From: Gammaproteobacteria bacterium
GTDB taxonomy: Bacteria; Pseudomonadota; Gammaproteobacteria; Xanthomonadales; Rhodanobacteraceae
DNA length: 64,000 nt
Assembly (NCBI GenBank): GCA_021325195.1
Contig: JAJPHQ010000032.1
Location: 29,119 to 93,118 of the forward strand
Reading direction: 5' to 3'
The notes under the pieces are model-generated. The model saw nothing but the letters and a program-made list of their open reading frames with translations, was not told the origin of the DNA and did not search any database. The stretch's first letter is position 1, and each line of letters opens with the position of its first letter. Below are positions 21,505 to 31,372 of the stretch, piece after piece. The translations under genes and the position numbers were made by a program.

Positions 21505-23118
21505 TCAGGCAAGCAACCCTGCTGACCGCAGCGCTTCGAACAGTGGCGCCAGTTGCTTCTCGTAGCGCCGCCACGAGCCCAGGTTGCGGGCATGGATGGG
21601 TTCGCGGATCTGCGCGCTGCTGAGCGTGTTCACCGCGGTGGTGTTGCGGGTCAGATCGCTGCACCCGGGGACCTGGCGCAGGCCGCAGTGCGCGAAGATC
21701 GCCGACAGCGTTTGCTCCGGCTTCGTCACCAGCGCGCGGTAATCGACGTCGAATACCACGCCCGGCATCGCTTTGTGCCAGTGCCGCATCAGTTTCCGGT
21801 AGCGGATGTAGTGCGTGGCCAGCGCATCCAGTTGGTAGCTGTAGAGATAGCTGTTGCCGAACAGCGCCCGGTAGTTGGAAAAGCACACGTCCATCGGATC
21901 GCGCACCATGTGCAGGATCGGCGCCCGCGGCAGCGCCCGGTGGATCAGGCCCAGCAGCATGTAGTTGGGCGGCAGCTTGTCCACGTAGAACGGACTGTCC
22001 GGCGCGCGCCATTGCGTCTGTTCGAGATAGCGGCGTCCGAGTTCCGCGTAATCAATGTTCGGAAGCCGCGCCAGCAACGGCGCATCGATCAGGTCGTTGC
22101 CGTGCAGGTTTGCCGCCCAGCGGAGCTGGCGCGGAAAGTCGGTGCGCTCGCCGGTCGATACCACGTCCGGATGGTTGTCGAGCAGGCGGTCCAGCAGGGT
22201 GGTGCCGCTGCGCGGCAGGCCGACGATGAAGATGGGAACCGGCCCTTCGATGACGGCACCGGGGCCGTGAATGAAATCGGCCGTCACGAGTTGCCCGATC
22301 CCCTCGAACGTTTCGTCCTCGTGTCCCGCGTCGGGAGGGCGCCGCGCGTACATGATCGCGTTGCCGCGTTCGAGCGCGGCGAATGCCTCGTCGTAACGGC
22401 CCAGGTCCTCCAGTTCCTTGTATTGCGCGAACTCGAAGGCGGCGTGGTCCTCGCTGCCCTGTTCAACCCGTTGCAACTGCGCGCGGATGTAATCGAGGTG
22501 ATTCGACTCCGCGGTCTGTCGAGACATCCTTGCGAGCGCCAGCGACGCCCTGCCGAACGTCGGCCCCAGTTGCAGGCAGCTTTCGAGCCGGCGCCGCGCT
22601 TCCTTCACCTTGCCGTTGAACTGCATCTGCAGCGCATGGAAGTAGCGGAAATCCGGGTTGTCGAAACCTTGCGCCTGCGCGCGGTCCATCAGCGCAAGCC
22701 CCGCCGGATGATCGCCCAGCATCTGGCAGGCGTGCGCCAGCGCCGTCAACTGGCGGCCGTCCAGATTCCGGTTCCGCGCGTCGTAGCGGGCCAGGCAATC
22801 ACGCGCCGCCGTCATTTCGCCGATCCGCAGCAGGCAATGGACCGTGGTCGCGACGGCATCGGCGTCTTCGGGCATCATCGTGGCAGCCGCGACGGCCTGC
22901 TCGCTGGCTTCGCGCACGCGGCCCTCGTCGAGATAGACGCTGGCCAGCAGCATGCGCGCGGCGATCCGCGCGGGATCGCGTTGCACCAGTGATTCCAGCG
23001 CGACCCGCGCGGCCGTGATCTGGTGCTCGGCGATGTAACGCTGTGCGCGCAGCCACAGCCTCTCGACGAAGGGATCGGCCGGAGTCCGCGAGCGGTCAAT
23101 CGACGACAGGTAGTCCAT
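21505..23118 (-). CDS. TPR-containing sulfotransferase family protein (copy 2 of tandem pair)
   Basis: N-terminal TPR-like helices; PAPS-binding PIFIVGLPRSGTTLLDRLLDNHPDVVSTGE and MVRDPMDVCFSNYRALFG. Confidence 0.88.
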   Translation of the reverse strand: MDYLSSIDRSRTPADPFVERLWLRAQRYIAEHQITAARVALESLVQRDPARIAARMLLASVYLDEGRVREASEQAVAAATMMPEDADAVATTVHCLLRIGEMTAARDCLARYDARNRNLDGRQLTALAHACQMLGDHPAGLALMDRAQAQGFDNPDFRYFHALQMQFNGKVKEARRRLESCLQLGPTFGRASLALARMSRQTAESNHLDYIRAQLQRVEQGSEDHAAFEFAQYKELEDLGRYDEAFAALERGNAIMYARRPPDAGHEDETFEGIGQLVTADFIHGPGAVIEGPVPIFIVGLPRSGTTLLDRLLDNHPDVVSTGERTDFPRQLRWAANLHGNDLIDAPLLARLPNIDYAELGRRYLEQTQWRAPDSPFYVDKLPPNYMLLGLIHRALPRAPILHMVRDPMDVCFSNYRALFGNSYLYSYQLDALATHYIRYRKLMRHWHKAMPGVVFDVDYRALVTKPEQTLSAIFAHCGLRQVPGCSDLTRNTTAVNTLSSAQIREPIHARNLGSWRRYEKQLAPLFEALRSAGLLA

Positions 23119-24685
23119 GACCGTTCAACGCTTCCCGCAGCGGCTGCAACTGCTGCTCGTAATGGCGCCATTCGCCGAACGCGCGGGTGTGCACGGATTG
23201 CCGGACCTGCGCCGCGCTCGGCGTGGAAACCGCGGCGCCGTTGCGCGCGAGGTCGGCGCAGCCGGGTTCCCAGTCGAGCCCGCAGAAATCGAACACCTTG
23301 CGCAGCGCCGCTTCTGGCTGGCGCACCAGTTCGGCATAGGACACATCCAGGATCGCGCCGGGCATCACCGCGTGCCAGTGTGCCAGCGCGCGCCGGTAAT
23401 CGTGGCAATACTTGGCCAGCGCCGGCAGGTGGTAGCTGTAGGCGCTGGCGTCGCCGAAGAACATGCGCCAGTTCGAAAAGCACGTGTCCATCGGATCACG
23501 CACCAGGTTCAGGATGGGCGCCCGCGGCAATGCGGCGTGGATCACGCCCGCGAGTGCCCAGTTCGGCGAGTGCTTGTCGGTGAAGAAGGCCTTGCCGCGC
23601 GCGCGCCATTGCGTCTGCATGAGATAGCGGCGTCCCACCTCTTGGTAATCGACCCCGGGCAACCGCGCCAGAAAGACATCCGCCCGCGTGTTGCGCGTAT
23701 CGGCCACCCAGTGCAGTTGCGAACCCGCGTCCGGCAATTCGCCGGCCATCGCGACCCGGGAATGGTTGCCCAGCATCCTTTCCAGCAGGGTGGAGCCCGA
23801 ACGCGGCATGCCGATGATGAAGATGGGCTGCGGTCCCTCGGCGGTTTCCGCCGCCGGCCGCAGGATGCCCGGCGAGCACCGCTCCAGGAACCGTTCGATG
23901 CCGGCATTGTGATGGTCCGCCTCGTCGCGGAGCCGCGCGTACATCAGCGCATTGCCGTGCGCGAGCGCATCCCACGCCTCCCCGTAACGGCCGAGATCCT
24001 CGAAGGTCTTGTAACGCGCGAACTCGATGGCCGCATGGTCGGCCGAACCTTGCGCGACGATTCGCAGGCTGCGCTCGATCAGGGCGAGATGATTGTGGTC
24101 GGACGTCTGCCTGCGCAGGCGCACCAGCGGCACCGCCACGCGGCCGTACGCGGGCGCCCGCGCGAGACTGCCGGCCAGCTCCGCCTCGGCCTCGTCCAGA
24201 CGTCCGTTGAACATCAATTCCTCGCCGCGCCGGAAGGCCAGCGCCGGGGTGTCGTGTCCCGCTGCCCTGGCACGGTCCAGCAGCGCCAGCGCTTCGGCAT
24301 GTTCCTCGAGGCGTCTGCGCAAGCCTGCCAGCCGCATCAGCACGCGCGGCGTTCGCGACGCCGCCAGCGCCGGGTGTTCCAGGCAGGCGCGCGCCGCGAG
24401 GACTTCGCCGATTTCCAGCAGGTTCGCCGCCACCGCGCAGAGCGTTTCCGGGTCATCCGATCCCGCCTCGGCGGCGGCGAGTGCGTGCGCCGCGGCATCG
24501 CGGATGCGATCCTCGCGCCAGGCGATCTGCGCCTCCAGCAGCAGCGCCAGCACACCGCGCGGCTCTTCGAGCGGCGACCCGGTCAGCGCCCGGCGCGCGG
24601 CGTCGGGATGCCCCCGCAACAGGTGCATCTGCGCTTCGCGCCAGCGCGGGTCGGAAGCTCGGGCGGTGGCTGCGGCTGCCGCCAT
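23096..24685 (-). CDS. TPR-containing sulfotransferase family protein (copy 1 of tandem pair)
   Basis: PIFIIGMPRSGSTLLERMLGNHSRVAMAGE and LVRDPMDTCFSNWRMFFG; start at [12 protein letters not shown] overlaps the glyS stop by 1 nt; alternative upstream start at 24721. Confidence 0.87.
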   Translation of the reverse strand: MAAAAATARASDPRWREAQMHLLRGHPDAARRALTGSPLEEPRGVLALLLEAQIAWREDRIRDAAAHALAAAEAGSDDPETLCAVAANLLEIGEVLAARACLEHPALAASRTPRVLMRLAGLRRRLEEHAEALALLDRARAAGHDTPALAFRRGEELMFNGRLDEAEAELAGSLARAPAYGRVAVPLVRLRRQTSDHNHLALIERSLRIVAQGSADHAAIEFARYKTFEDLGRYGEAWDALAHGNALMYARLRDEADHHNAGIERFLERCSPGILRPAAETAEGPQPIFIIGMPRSGSTLLERMLGNHSRVAMAGELPDAGSQLHWVADTRNTRADVFLARLPGVDYQEVGRRYLMQTQWRARGKAFFTDKHSPNWALAGVIHAALPRAPILNLVRDPMDTCFSNWRMFFGDASAYSYHLPALAKYCHDYRRALAHWHAVMPGAILDVSYAELVRQPEAALRKVFDFCGLDWEPGCADLARNGAAVSTPSAAQVRQSVHTRAFGEWRHYEQQLQPLREALNGHGLPVVD

Positions 24686-26895
24686 CACAACAGCGCGATG
24701 TCGGCGATCGCGTCGAAGCACGCCTTGATCCGTGCCAGCAGCGCGAGGCGGTTGTCGCGCAGCGCGGTGTCTTCGGCCATCACCAGCACCGAATCGAAGA
24801 ACGCATCGACCGGCTGCTGCAACTCGGCGAGCCGCGCCAGCGCGCCTTCGTAGTCGCGGTGCTGGGCCGCACCATTCAGCCGCCTTGCATTGTCGGCCTG
24901 GGCCGATTGCAACGCCTGCGCCAGCGCTCGTTCCGCCGGTTCGCGCAGCTGGGTGTCGTCGAACGGACGCCGCGCCGCGGCATCCACGTCGATGCCTTCC
25001 TTGCGCAGGATGTTGGCGACGCGCTTGTTGGCGGCGGCGAGGCGTTCGGCTTCCGGCCTTCCGGCAAACGCGGCGACCGCGCGCAGGCGGCGGTCGAAAT
25101 CGGTGAGGCTGGCCGGCCGCACCGCCGCGACCGCCTCGAACTGCTGCGGCGTGAAGCCCTGCTCGGCGTAGTAGCCGCGCAGGCGGTCGAGGATGAAGTC
25201 GCGAAGTTCGCCAGCCAACGCCGCGCGGTGCGCGGCGGTGCTTTTCCCCTCTCCCTTCGGGAGAGGGTGCCCGGCTTCTTGCGACTTCGTACCCTCACCC
25301 CCGGCCCCTCTCCCGGAGTGAGAGGGGAGAAAAGCCGCGTCGGGAATCTGCTCCAGCGCCTCGCGCAGCAAGGCGTCGAGATCGAGATCGAGTTTCCCCT
25401 CGATCAGCGTGCGCGCAAGTCCCAGCGCGGCACGGCGCAGCGCGTAGGGGTCCTTGTTGCCGGTGGGTTTCATGCCGACCGCGAAAATCCCGGCCAGCGT
25501 GTCCAGCTTGTCGGCGATCGACAGGCACTGCGCGAGCGCGCCCCGTGCGATGCCGTCGCTCGCATGGCGCGGACGGTAGAACTCGTCCAGCGCCTGCGCC
25601 ACCTCCGCAGGCTCGCCCTGCGCGGCCGCGTAATGACGGCCCATCACGCCCTGCAGTTCGGGAAATTCGCCGACCATCCGGGTCAGCAGGTCGCAGCGGG
25701 ACAAACCCGCCGCGTGCGCGGCCTGCGCGGCATCCACGTCGATGCCTTGCGCGAACAAGCGGTGCGCGACGCCGCTCGCGAGTTCGGCGACGCGCTCGGT
25801 CTTGTCCCACAGGCTGCCCAGCACGCGTTGCCACACCACGCCGCGCAGGCTCTGCCGGTGCGAGGCCAGCGGGGTTTTCAGATCCTCGTCGAAGAAATAC
25901 TTCGCGTCGGCGAAACGCGGCCGGATCACCCGTTCGAAACCATGACGGATCGGCGCGGGATCCTTTGCCTCGATGTTGGCGACGCCGACGAAGTGTTCGG
26001 TGAGGTTCCCGTCCCCGTCGAACACCGGCACGAACTTCTGGTTGCTGCGCATGGTGGTGACCAGCGCCTCGTGCGGCACGGCGAGATAGTCGCGATCGAA
26101 GGTGCAGGCGATCGCGCAAGGCCATTCGGTGAGGCTGGCGATTTCGTCCAGCAGCGCGCCGTCCAGCCGCGGCGTGCCGGTGCCGCGCGCGGCGCGTGCG
26201 ACTTCCCCGCGGATGCGCTGCCGGCGTTCGTCCGGATCGGCCAGCACCTTCGCGGCGCGCAGCGCATCGACGTAATTGTCGGCATCGACAAGATGCACCG
26301 GCTTGGGGTGCAGGAAGCGATGCCCGCGCGATTGCCGTCCGCTGTTCAGGCCCAGCAGTTCGCCCTCGATCACGCGGTCGCCATGCAGCATCACCAGCCA
26401 GTGCGCGGGACGCACGAAGGTGAAATCGTGGTCGCCCCAGCGCATGGGTTTGGCGATCGGCAGCGCGTCGAGCGCTTCGCGCACGATGTCGGGCACCAGT
26501 TCCGCGGTGCCGCGTCCGGGCGTGACGCTGCGATGCACGAAGCGTTCGCCCCTGGCATCGCTGGTGCGTTCCAGCCGCGTCCAATCGACGCCGCATTTCT
26601 GCGCGAAACCCAGCAGCGCCCTGGTGGGCTGGCCTTGGGGATCCAGCGCGGCGTTGACGTAGGGACCGAGACTCTCGCTGCGCTGCTCGGGTTGAACCGC
26701 CGCGACGGATGGCACATGCACCGCGAGCCGGCGCGGCGTCGCGAATGCGCGCGCGTGTTCGCTGTCGGCGGCGATGCCGCGCCTGGCCAAACCGTCGCGG
26801 ACGCCGCGCAGCAAAGCCTGCGCCAGTTCATCGACGGCATGGATCGGCAACTCCTCCACGCCGATCTCGATCAGCAATGACTTTGCGTCAGCCAT
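24685..26895 (-). CDS. glyS: Glycine--tRNA ligase beta subunit
   Basis: [62 protein letters not shown]. Confidence 0.96.
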   Translation of the reverse strand: MADAKSLLIEIGVEELPIHAVDELAQALLRGVRDGLARRGIAADSEHARAFATPRRLAVHVPSVAAVQPEQRSESLGPYVNAALDPQGQPTRALLGFAQKCGVDWTRLERTSDARGERFVHRSVTPGRGTAELVPDIVREALDALPIAKPMRWGDHDFTFVRPAHWLVMLHGDRVIEGELLGLNSGRQSRGHRFLHPKPVHLVDADNYVDALRAAKVLADPDERRQRIRGEVARAARGTGTPRLDGALLDEIASLTEWPCAIACTFDRDYLAVPHEALVTTMRSNQKFVPVFDGDGNLTEHFVGVANIEAKDPAPIRHGFERVIRPRFADAKYFFDEDLKTPLASHRQSLRGVVWQRVLGSLWDKTERVAELASGVAHRLFAQGIDVDAAQAAHAAGLSRCDLLTRMVGEFPELQGVMGRHYAAAQGEPAEVAQALDEFYRPRHASDGIARGALAQCLSIADKLDTLAGIFAVGMKPTGNKDPYALRRAALGLARTLIEGKLDLDLDALLREALEQIPDAAFLPSHSGRGAGGEGTKSQEAGHPLPKGEGKSTAAHRAALAGELRDFILDRLRGYYAEQGFTPQQFEAVAAVRPASLTDFDRRLRAVAAFAGRPEAERLAAANKRVANILRKEGIDVDAAARRPFDDTQLREPAERALAQALQSAQADNARRLNGAAQHRDYEGALARLAELQQPVDAFFDSVLVMAEDTALRDNRLALLARIKACFDAIADIALL
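25240..25335. repeat. Palindromic MITE/REP-like element inserted in frame inside glyS
   Basis: Outer inverted ends GCTTTTCCCCTCTC / GAGAGGGGAGAAAAGC; inner hairpins CCCTCTCCC-TTC-GGGAGAGGG (25247-25267) and CCCCTCTC-N7-GAGAGGGG (25305-25327). Confidence 0.85.
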
Positions 26896-27799
26896 GCGCC
26901 GCCTCCGCCCGCGCTTCGTGCGGTGCGGCCCACGCCTTCGCCACCGCCTGCGCTAGCGTGCGCACGCGCAGGATGTACCGCTGGCGCTCGGTGACCGAGA
27001 TCGCGCGGCGCGCGTCCAGCAGATTGAAGGTGTGGCTGGCCTTCAGCACCTGCTCGTAGGCGGGCAGCGGCAGCTTCAGCGCGACCAGCTTGCCGGCCTC
27101 GGCCTCGCAGGCGTCGAAGCGGTGGAACAATTCCCGGGTATCGGCGTGCTCGAAGTTGTAGGCGCTCTGCTCGACCTCGTTGCGGCGGAACACGTCGCCG
27201 TAACGCACCGTGCCGTGCGGCGCTTCGGTCCACACCAGATCGAACACGCTGTCCACGTTCTGCAGGTACATCGCGAGGCGTTCGAGACCATAGGTGATCT
27301 CGGCCGTCACCGGTTTGCATTCGAGACCGCCGGCCTGCTGGAAATAGGTGAACTGGGTGATCTCCATCCCGTCCAGCCACACTTCCCAGCCCAGCCCCCA
27401 CGCGCCCAGCGTGGGCGATTCCCAGTTGTCCTCGACCAGGCGCAGGTCGTGCACCAGCGGGTCGATGCCCAGTTCCTTCAACGAGCCGAAATAGCGTTCC
27501 AGCACGTCGTCGGGGTTGGGTTTGAGGACGACCTGGTACTGGTAATACTGCTGCAGGCGATTGGGGTTCTCGCCGTAGCGGCCGTCGGTGGGACGGCGGC
27601 AGGGCTGCACGTAGGCCGCGGCCCAGGGTTCCGGACCCAGCGCGCGCAGGAAGGTCGCCGGATGGAACGTGCCGGCGCCGACCTCGAGGTCCAGCGGCTG
27701 CAGCAGCACGCAACCCTGATCCGCCCAGTAGCGGTTCAGGGTCTGGATCACCTGCTGGAAGGTCGGACCTGCCAACTGCGTCCCCGGCCGTGCGCGCAA
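26888..27799 (-). CDS. glyQ: Glycine--tRNA ligase alpha subunit
   Basis: [66 protein letters not shown]. Confidence 0.97.
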   Translation of the reverse strand: MRARPGTQLAGPTFQQVIQTLNRYWADQGCVLLQPLDLEVGAGTFHPATFLRALGPEPWAAAYVQPCRRPTDGRYGENPNRLQQYYQYQVVLKPNPDDVLERYFGSLKELGIDPLVHDLRLVEDNWESPTLGAWGLGWEVWLDGMEITQFTYFQQAGGLECKPVTAEITYGLERLAMYLQNVDSVFDLVWTEAPHGTVRYGDVFRRNEVEQSAYNFEHADTRELFHRFDACEAEAGKLVALKLPLPAYEQVLKASHTFNLLDARRAISVTERQRYILRVRTLAQAVAKAWAAPHEARAEAAHG

Positions 27800-27860
27800 A
27801 GCGCGCTAGTATAGCCGCGAGGCCCGATCCGACGCGGATCGGCGCCCGTATCGCCGGGGC

Positions 27861-29675
27861 ATGCCGCGCAGCGGAACGATGGTCGCCACACCGAAATCGA
27901 CATTGGTCCTGGGCCGGCGCGGGAGGCTGGAGCTGGACGAGGTGCTGGCGGCGCTGATCGCCGACGGCCTGCTGGCCGCCGAGGACGCCAAGCGCATCCG
28001 CAATGCGGGCCGTGCCGGCAAGGGTGCCGTCGATCTGCACCCGCTGGTGGTGATCGCCAACGCCAAACCCGACAACCTGCGCGAGCCCGGCAAGCCGCTC
28101 ACGGTGGAGTCGCTGACGGTGTGGCTGGCCGACAAGGCCGGGCTGCCGTACCTCAGGATCGATCCGATGAAGATCGACGTGGCCGCCGTGACGCAATCGG
28201 TCAGCCACGCCTATGCGCAGCGTCACCGGATCCTGCCGGTTGCCGTCGCGCAGGGTGCGGTCACCTTCGCCAGCGCCGAACCGTTCGACGCGCGCTGGGC
28301 AGCCGACCTCTCGCAGATGATCCGGCGCGAGGTGAAACTCGTGGTCGCGAATCCGCTGGACATCCACCGCTACCTGATGGAGTTCTACGGCGTGCAGCGC
28401 TCGATCGCGCTGGCGCGCGAGGCCAAGCAGGACGCGATCGACGGCTCGGCGATCCTGAACTTCGAGCAGTTGCTGGAACTGGGCAAGGCCGGCGAGATCG
28501 GTGCCGACGACCGCCACGTGGTGCACATCGTCGACTGGCTGCTGCAGTACGCGTTCGAGCAGCGCGCCTCGGACATCCACCTGGAACCGCGCCGCGAAAC
28601 CGGCCACATCCGCTTCCGGATCGACGGCATCCTGCACAAGGTGTTCGAACTGCCGCCGCCGGTGCAGACCGCGGTGACCGCGCGGATCAAGATCCTGGCG
28701 CGCCTCGACGTCGCCGAGAAACGCCGCCCGCAGGACGGCCGGATCAAGACCCGTTCCGCCGGCGGCCGCGAGGTGGAACTGCGCATCTCGACGATGCCGA
28801 CCGCATTCGGCGAAAAGGTGGTGATGCGCATTTTCGATCCGGACATCGTGGTCAAGCAGTTCGCGCAGCTCGGCTTCTCCGCCGAGGAAGAGAAGACCTG
28901 GCGGGCGATGGTGGAGCGCCCGCACGGCATCGTGCTGGTGACCGGCCCGACCGGCTCGGGCAAGACCACCACGCTGTATTCCACGCTCAAGCACCTCGCA
29001 CGGCCCGAGCTCAACGTGTGCACCGTCGAGGATCCGATCGAGATGGTGTCGCCGGAACTGAACCAGTCGCAGGTGCAGCCCGCGATCGACTTCGATTTCG
29101 CGGCCGGTGTGCGCACGCTGCTCAGGCAGGACCCCGACATCATCATGGTCGGCGAGATCCGCGATCTCGAAACCGCGCAGATGGCGGTGCAGGCGTCGCT
29201 GACGGGGCACCTGGTGCTCTCGACGCTGCACACCAACGATGCGCCTTCGGCCGTCACCCGCCTGCTGGACCTGGGCGTGCCGCATTACCTGATCCAGTCG
29301 ACGCTGGCCGGCGTGGTCGCGCAGCGGCTGGTGCGCACGCTGAGCCCGCACTGCAAGGTCAGGGCGGTGCAGGACCCCGGCCCGTGGGAAGTGCTGACCC
29401 GCGGCTGGGTGATCCCGGTGCCCGAGCAGGTGTACGAACCGGTCGGCTGCCTCGAATGCCGCAACACCGGTTTCCTGGGCCGTACCGGCATCTACGAAAT
29501 GATGGCGGTGTCGCAGCGCCTGCGCGGCATGATCACGCCCGAACTCGACCTCGACGCCTTCACCGGCCTGGCGCTGCAGGAAGGCATGCAGCCGTTGCGC
29601 ATCTCCGCGGCGACCCAGGTGCGGCGCGGCATCACCACCGTCGAGGAAGTGCTCTCGGTGCTGCCGGCGGGGTGA
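27861..29675 (+). CDS. GspE/PilB-family secretion/pilus assembly ATPase (orphan)
   Basis: Walker A GIVLVTGPTGSGKTTTLYSTL; Asp/His boxes; DPDIIMVGEIRDLETAQMAVQASLTGHLVLSTLHTNDAPSAVTRL; CLECRNTGFLGRTGIYEMM. Confidence 0.94.
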   Translation: MPRSGTMVATPKSTLVLGRRGRLELDEVLAALIADGLLAAEDAKRIRNAGRAGKGAVDLHPLVVIANAKPDNLREPGKPLTVESLTVWLADKAGLPYLRIDPMKIDVAAVTQSVSHAYAQRHRILPVAVAQGAVTFASAEPFDARWAADLSQMIRREVKLVVANPLDIHRYLMEFYGVQRSIALAREAKQDAIDGSAILNFEQLLELGKAGEIGADDRHVVHIVDWLLQYAFEQRASDIHLEPRRETGHIRFRIDGILHKVFELPPPVQTAVTARIKILARLDVAEKRRPQDGRIKTRSAGGREVELRISTMPTAFGEKVVMRIFDPDIVVKQFAQLGFSAEEEKTWRAMVERPHGIVLVTGPTGSGKTTTLYSTLKHLARPELNVCTVEDPIEMVSPELNQSQVQPAIDFDFAAGVRTLLRQDPDIIMVGEIRDLETAQMAVQASLTGHLVLSTLHTNDAPSAVTRLLDLGVPHYLIQSTLAGVVAQRLVRTLSPHCKVRAVQDPGPWEVLTRGWVIPVPEQVYEPVGCLECRNTGFLGRTGIYEMMAVSQRLRGMITPELDLDAFTGLALQEGMQPLRISAATQVRRGITTVEEVLSVLPAG

Positions 29676-29685
29676 GAGGCGGCGC

Positions 29686-29760
29686 TTGCGAGCTGCCGGG
29701 GGCAGTTCGCGCCGACTCGAACGCCCGAGGCAGGATGCCGAGGGCCGGGTTGCTTGGCGA
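29686..29760 (+). repeat. Dispersed repeat copy A with central palindrome
   Basis: GAGCTGCCGGGGGCAGTTCGCG...GAGGCAGGATGCCGA...GGGTTGCTTGG; resembles copy B at 40811-40893. Confidence 0.7.
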
Positions 29761-29864
29761 GCGCTGGATGCGCGAGCCCAGCAACGTGAAGCGCTGGGAA
29801 TACGCTTCGGAATGCGTACAACAATGGTTATGCTTTGCGCCGCACGAACACTCGACTCAACCCC

Positions 29865-30602
29865 ATGCGCCAGTTGCTCCTGATCCAGACCGGCGAAGCG
29901 CCGGAACCCATCCATGCAAGGTTCGGCGGTTTCGCCGAGTGGTTCCGCGCGGCAATGCAAGTGGAGCCGGCGCAAATGCGGGTCGTCCGCGTGGACGAAA
30001 ACCGGCCGCTGCCGAAACCGCGCGAGGTCGCCGGCGCGGTGGTCACGGGTTCCGCGGCGATGGTCACCGAGCGTGCCGACTGGAGCGAGCGCACCGCCGG
30101 CTGGCTGCGCGACGCGATGGACGCGGAACTGCCGCTGTTCGGCGTGTGCTACGGCCACCAGTTGATGGCGCACGCGCTGGGCGGCACCGTGGGCTGGCTG
30201 CCGGCCGGCCGCGAGATCGGCACCCGCGTGATCACCCGCAATGGCCCCGCCGACACCGGTTGGCTGGATGGTTTGCCCGCCTCGTTCCCCGCCCACACCA
30301 CCCACCGCCAGTCGGTGCTGGAACCGCCGCGCGGCGCGGAAGTGCTGGCCGCATCGGAACTCGATCCGCACCAGTTGCTGCGTTACGCACCGCACGCGGT
30401 TTCGACCCAGTTCCATCCCGAGTTCACCGCGGAGCACATGCGCGCCTACCTTGCCGGCCGCGCCGCCACGCTGCGCGAGGAAGGACTCGATCCCGAGGCG
30501 CTGGAACGCGCGGTGCGCGAAACCGGCCACGCGAGAAGGCTGCTTCGACGTTTCGCCCGCTTGGCATTGCAATGCGAGGGCGCGGAAGCAATTCAGGCCT
30601 GA
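29865..30602 (+). CDS. Class I glutamine amidotransferase (GMP synthase-like)
   Basis: LPLFGVCYGHQLMAHALGG nucleophile elbow; STQFHPEFTAEHM. Confidence 0.88.
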   Translation: MRQLLLIQTGEAPEPIHARFGGFAEWFRAAMQVEPAQMRVVRVDENRPLPKPREVAGAVVTGSAAMVTERADWSERTAGWLRDAMDAELPLFGVCYGHQLMAHALGGTVGWLPAGREIGTRVITRNGPADTGWLDGLPASFPAHTTHRQSVLEPPRGAEVLAASELDPHQLLRYAPHAVSTQFHPEFTAEHMRAYLAGRAATLREEGLDPEALERAVRETGHARRLLRRFARLALQCEGAEAIQA

Positions 30603-31285
30603 TTGCGGAGCCGGCGCGCGATCGCCGATCTCGAGAGCCACGCGAACGCGATCCCGAAGCCGAAGCCGGCGATGTGCGCCCACCACACCACGGTGCCGAA
30701 GCCCGGACCGGCCCAGGTGAACAGCAGTTGCAGCAGCACCCACATGCCGATCAACAGCCATGCCGGCACGCGCATGAACTGGAAGTAGAGCCCCAGCGGC
30801 AGCACCAGTCCCAGGTGCGCGCGCGGAAACAGCGCGAGGTAGGCGCCCACCACCGCCGATACCGCGCCGCTGCAGCCCACAATCGGCGCCAGCGCGCCCG
30901 CCAGTGTCAGCGCGCCGACCAGGTTGGCGAACGCGCCGCCCAGCACGAACAGAGTCAGGAACCGCCGCGATCCCAGCGCGCGTTCCGCGGGCAGGCCGAA
31001 GATCACCAGGAACAGCATGTTGCCCAGGAGATGCAACCAGTCGGCGTGCATGAACAGGGCGGTCACCAGCCGCAGCCACGGCCATGCGCCCAGCGGCTGC
31101 GAAGGATCGAACAGCCGCGCCGGCACCGTGCCCCAGCGCGCCAGCACCGCGTAGCGGGCTTCCGGCGCCGACAGCATCAGCCACAGGTAGCAAGCCACGC
31201 ACGCGATCACCAGCAGCGGCGTGACCCAGCGCGGGTGCGGCCGCCGGCGGGTCGGCGCATGCACGAAGGGCGAGTTGATGGGCAC
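30593..31285 (-). CDS. Rhomboid family intramembrane serine protease
   Basis: HLLGNMLFLVIFG; GCSGAVSAVVGAYLAL (catalytic Ser); WWAHIAGFGFGIAF (catalytic His). Confidence 0.9.
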   Translation of the reverse strand: MPINSPFVHAPTRRRPHPRWVTPLLVIACVACYLWLMLSAPEARYAVLARWGTVPARLFDPSQPLGAWPWLRLVTALFMHADWLHLLGNMLFLVIFGLPAERALGSRRFLTLFVLGGAFANLVGALTLAGALAPIVGCSGAVSAVVGAYLALFPRAHLGLVLPLGLYFQFMRVPAWLLIGMWVLLQLLFTWAGPGFGTVVWWAHIAGFGFGIAFAWLSRSAIARRLRNQA

Positions 31286-31372
31286 GCGAGCCTCGATGAA
31301 CGCCGATTGATCCGTCAGGGCCGCCGTGTCGGGGCGGGCTGAAACGTCGCGAGCCGTGGTGCGCGGCGGCGT

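Noticed and set aside
18654-21593. 979-aa ORF antisense to TonB receptor 2
   Set aside because: Shadow ORF on the opposite strand of a clear receptor gene.
26871-31202. 1443-aa minus-strand ORF
   Set aside because: Runs across glyQ, the GspE-like gene, the amidotransferase and the rhomboid gene in wrong frames; no recognisable domain.
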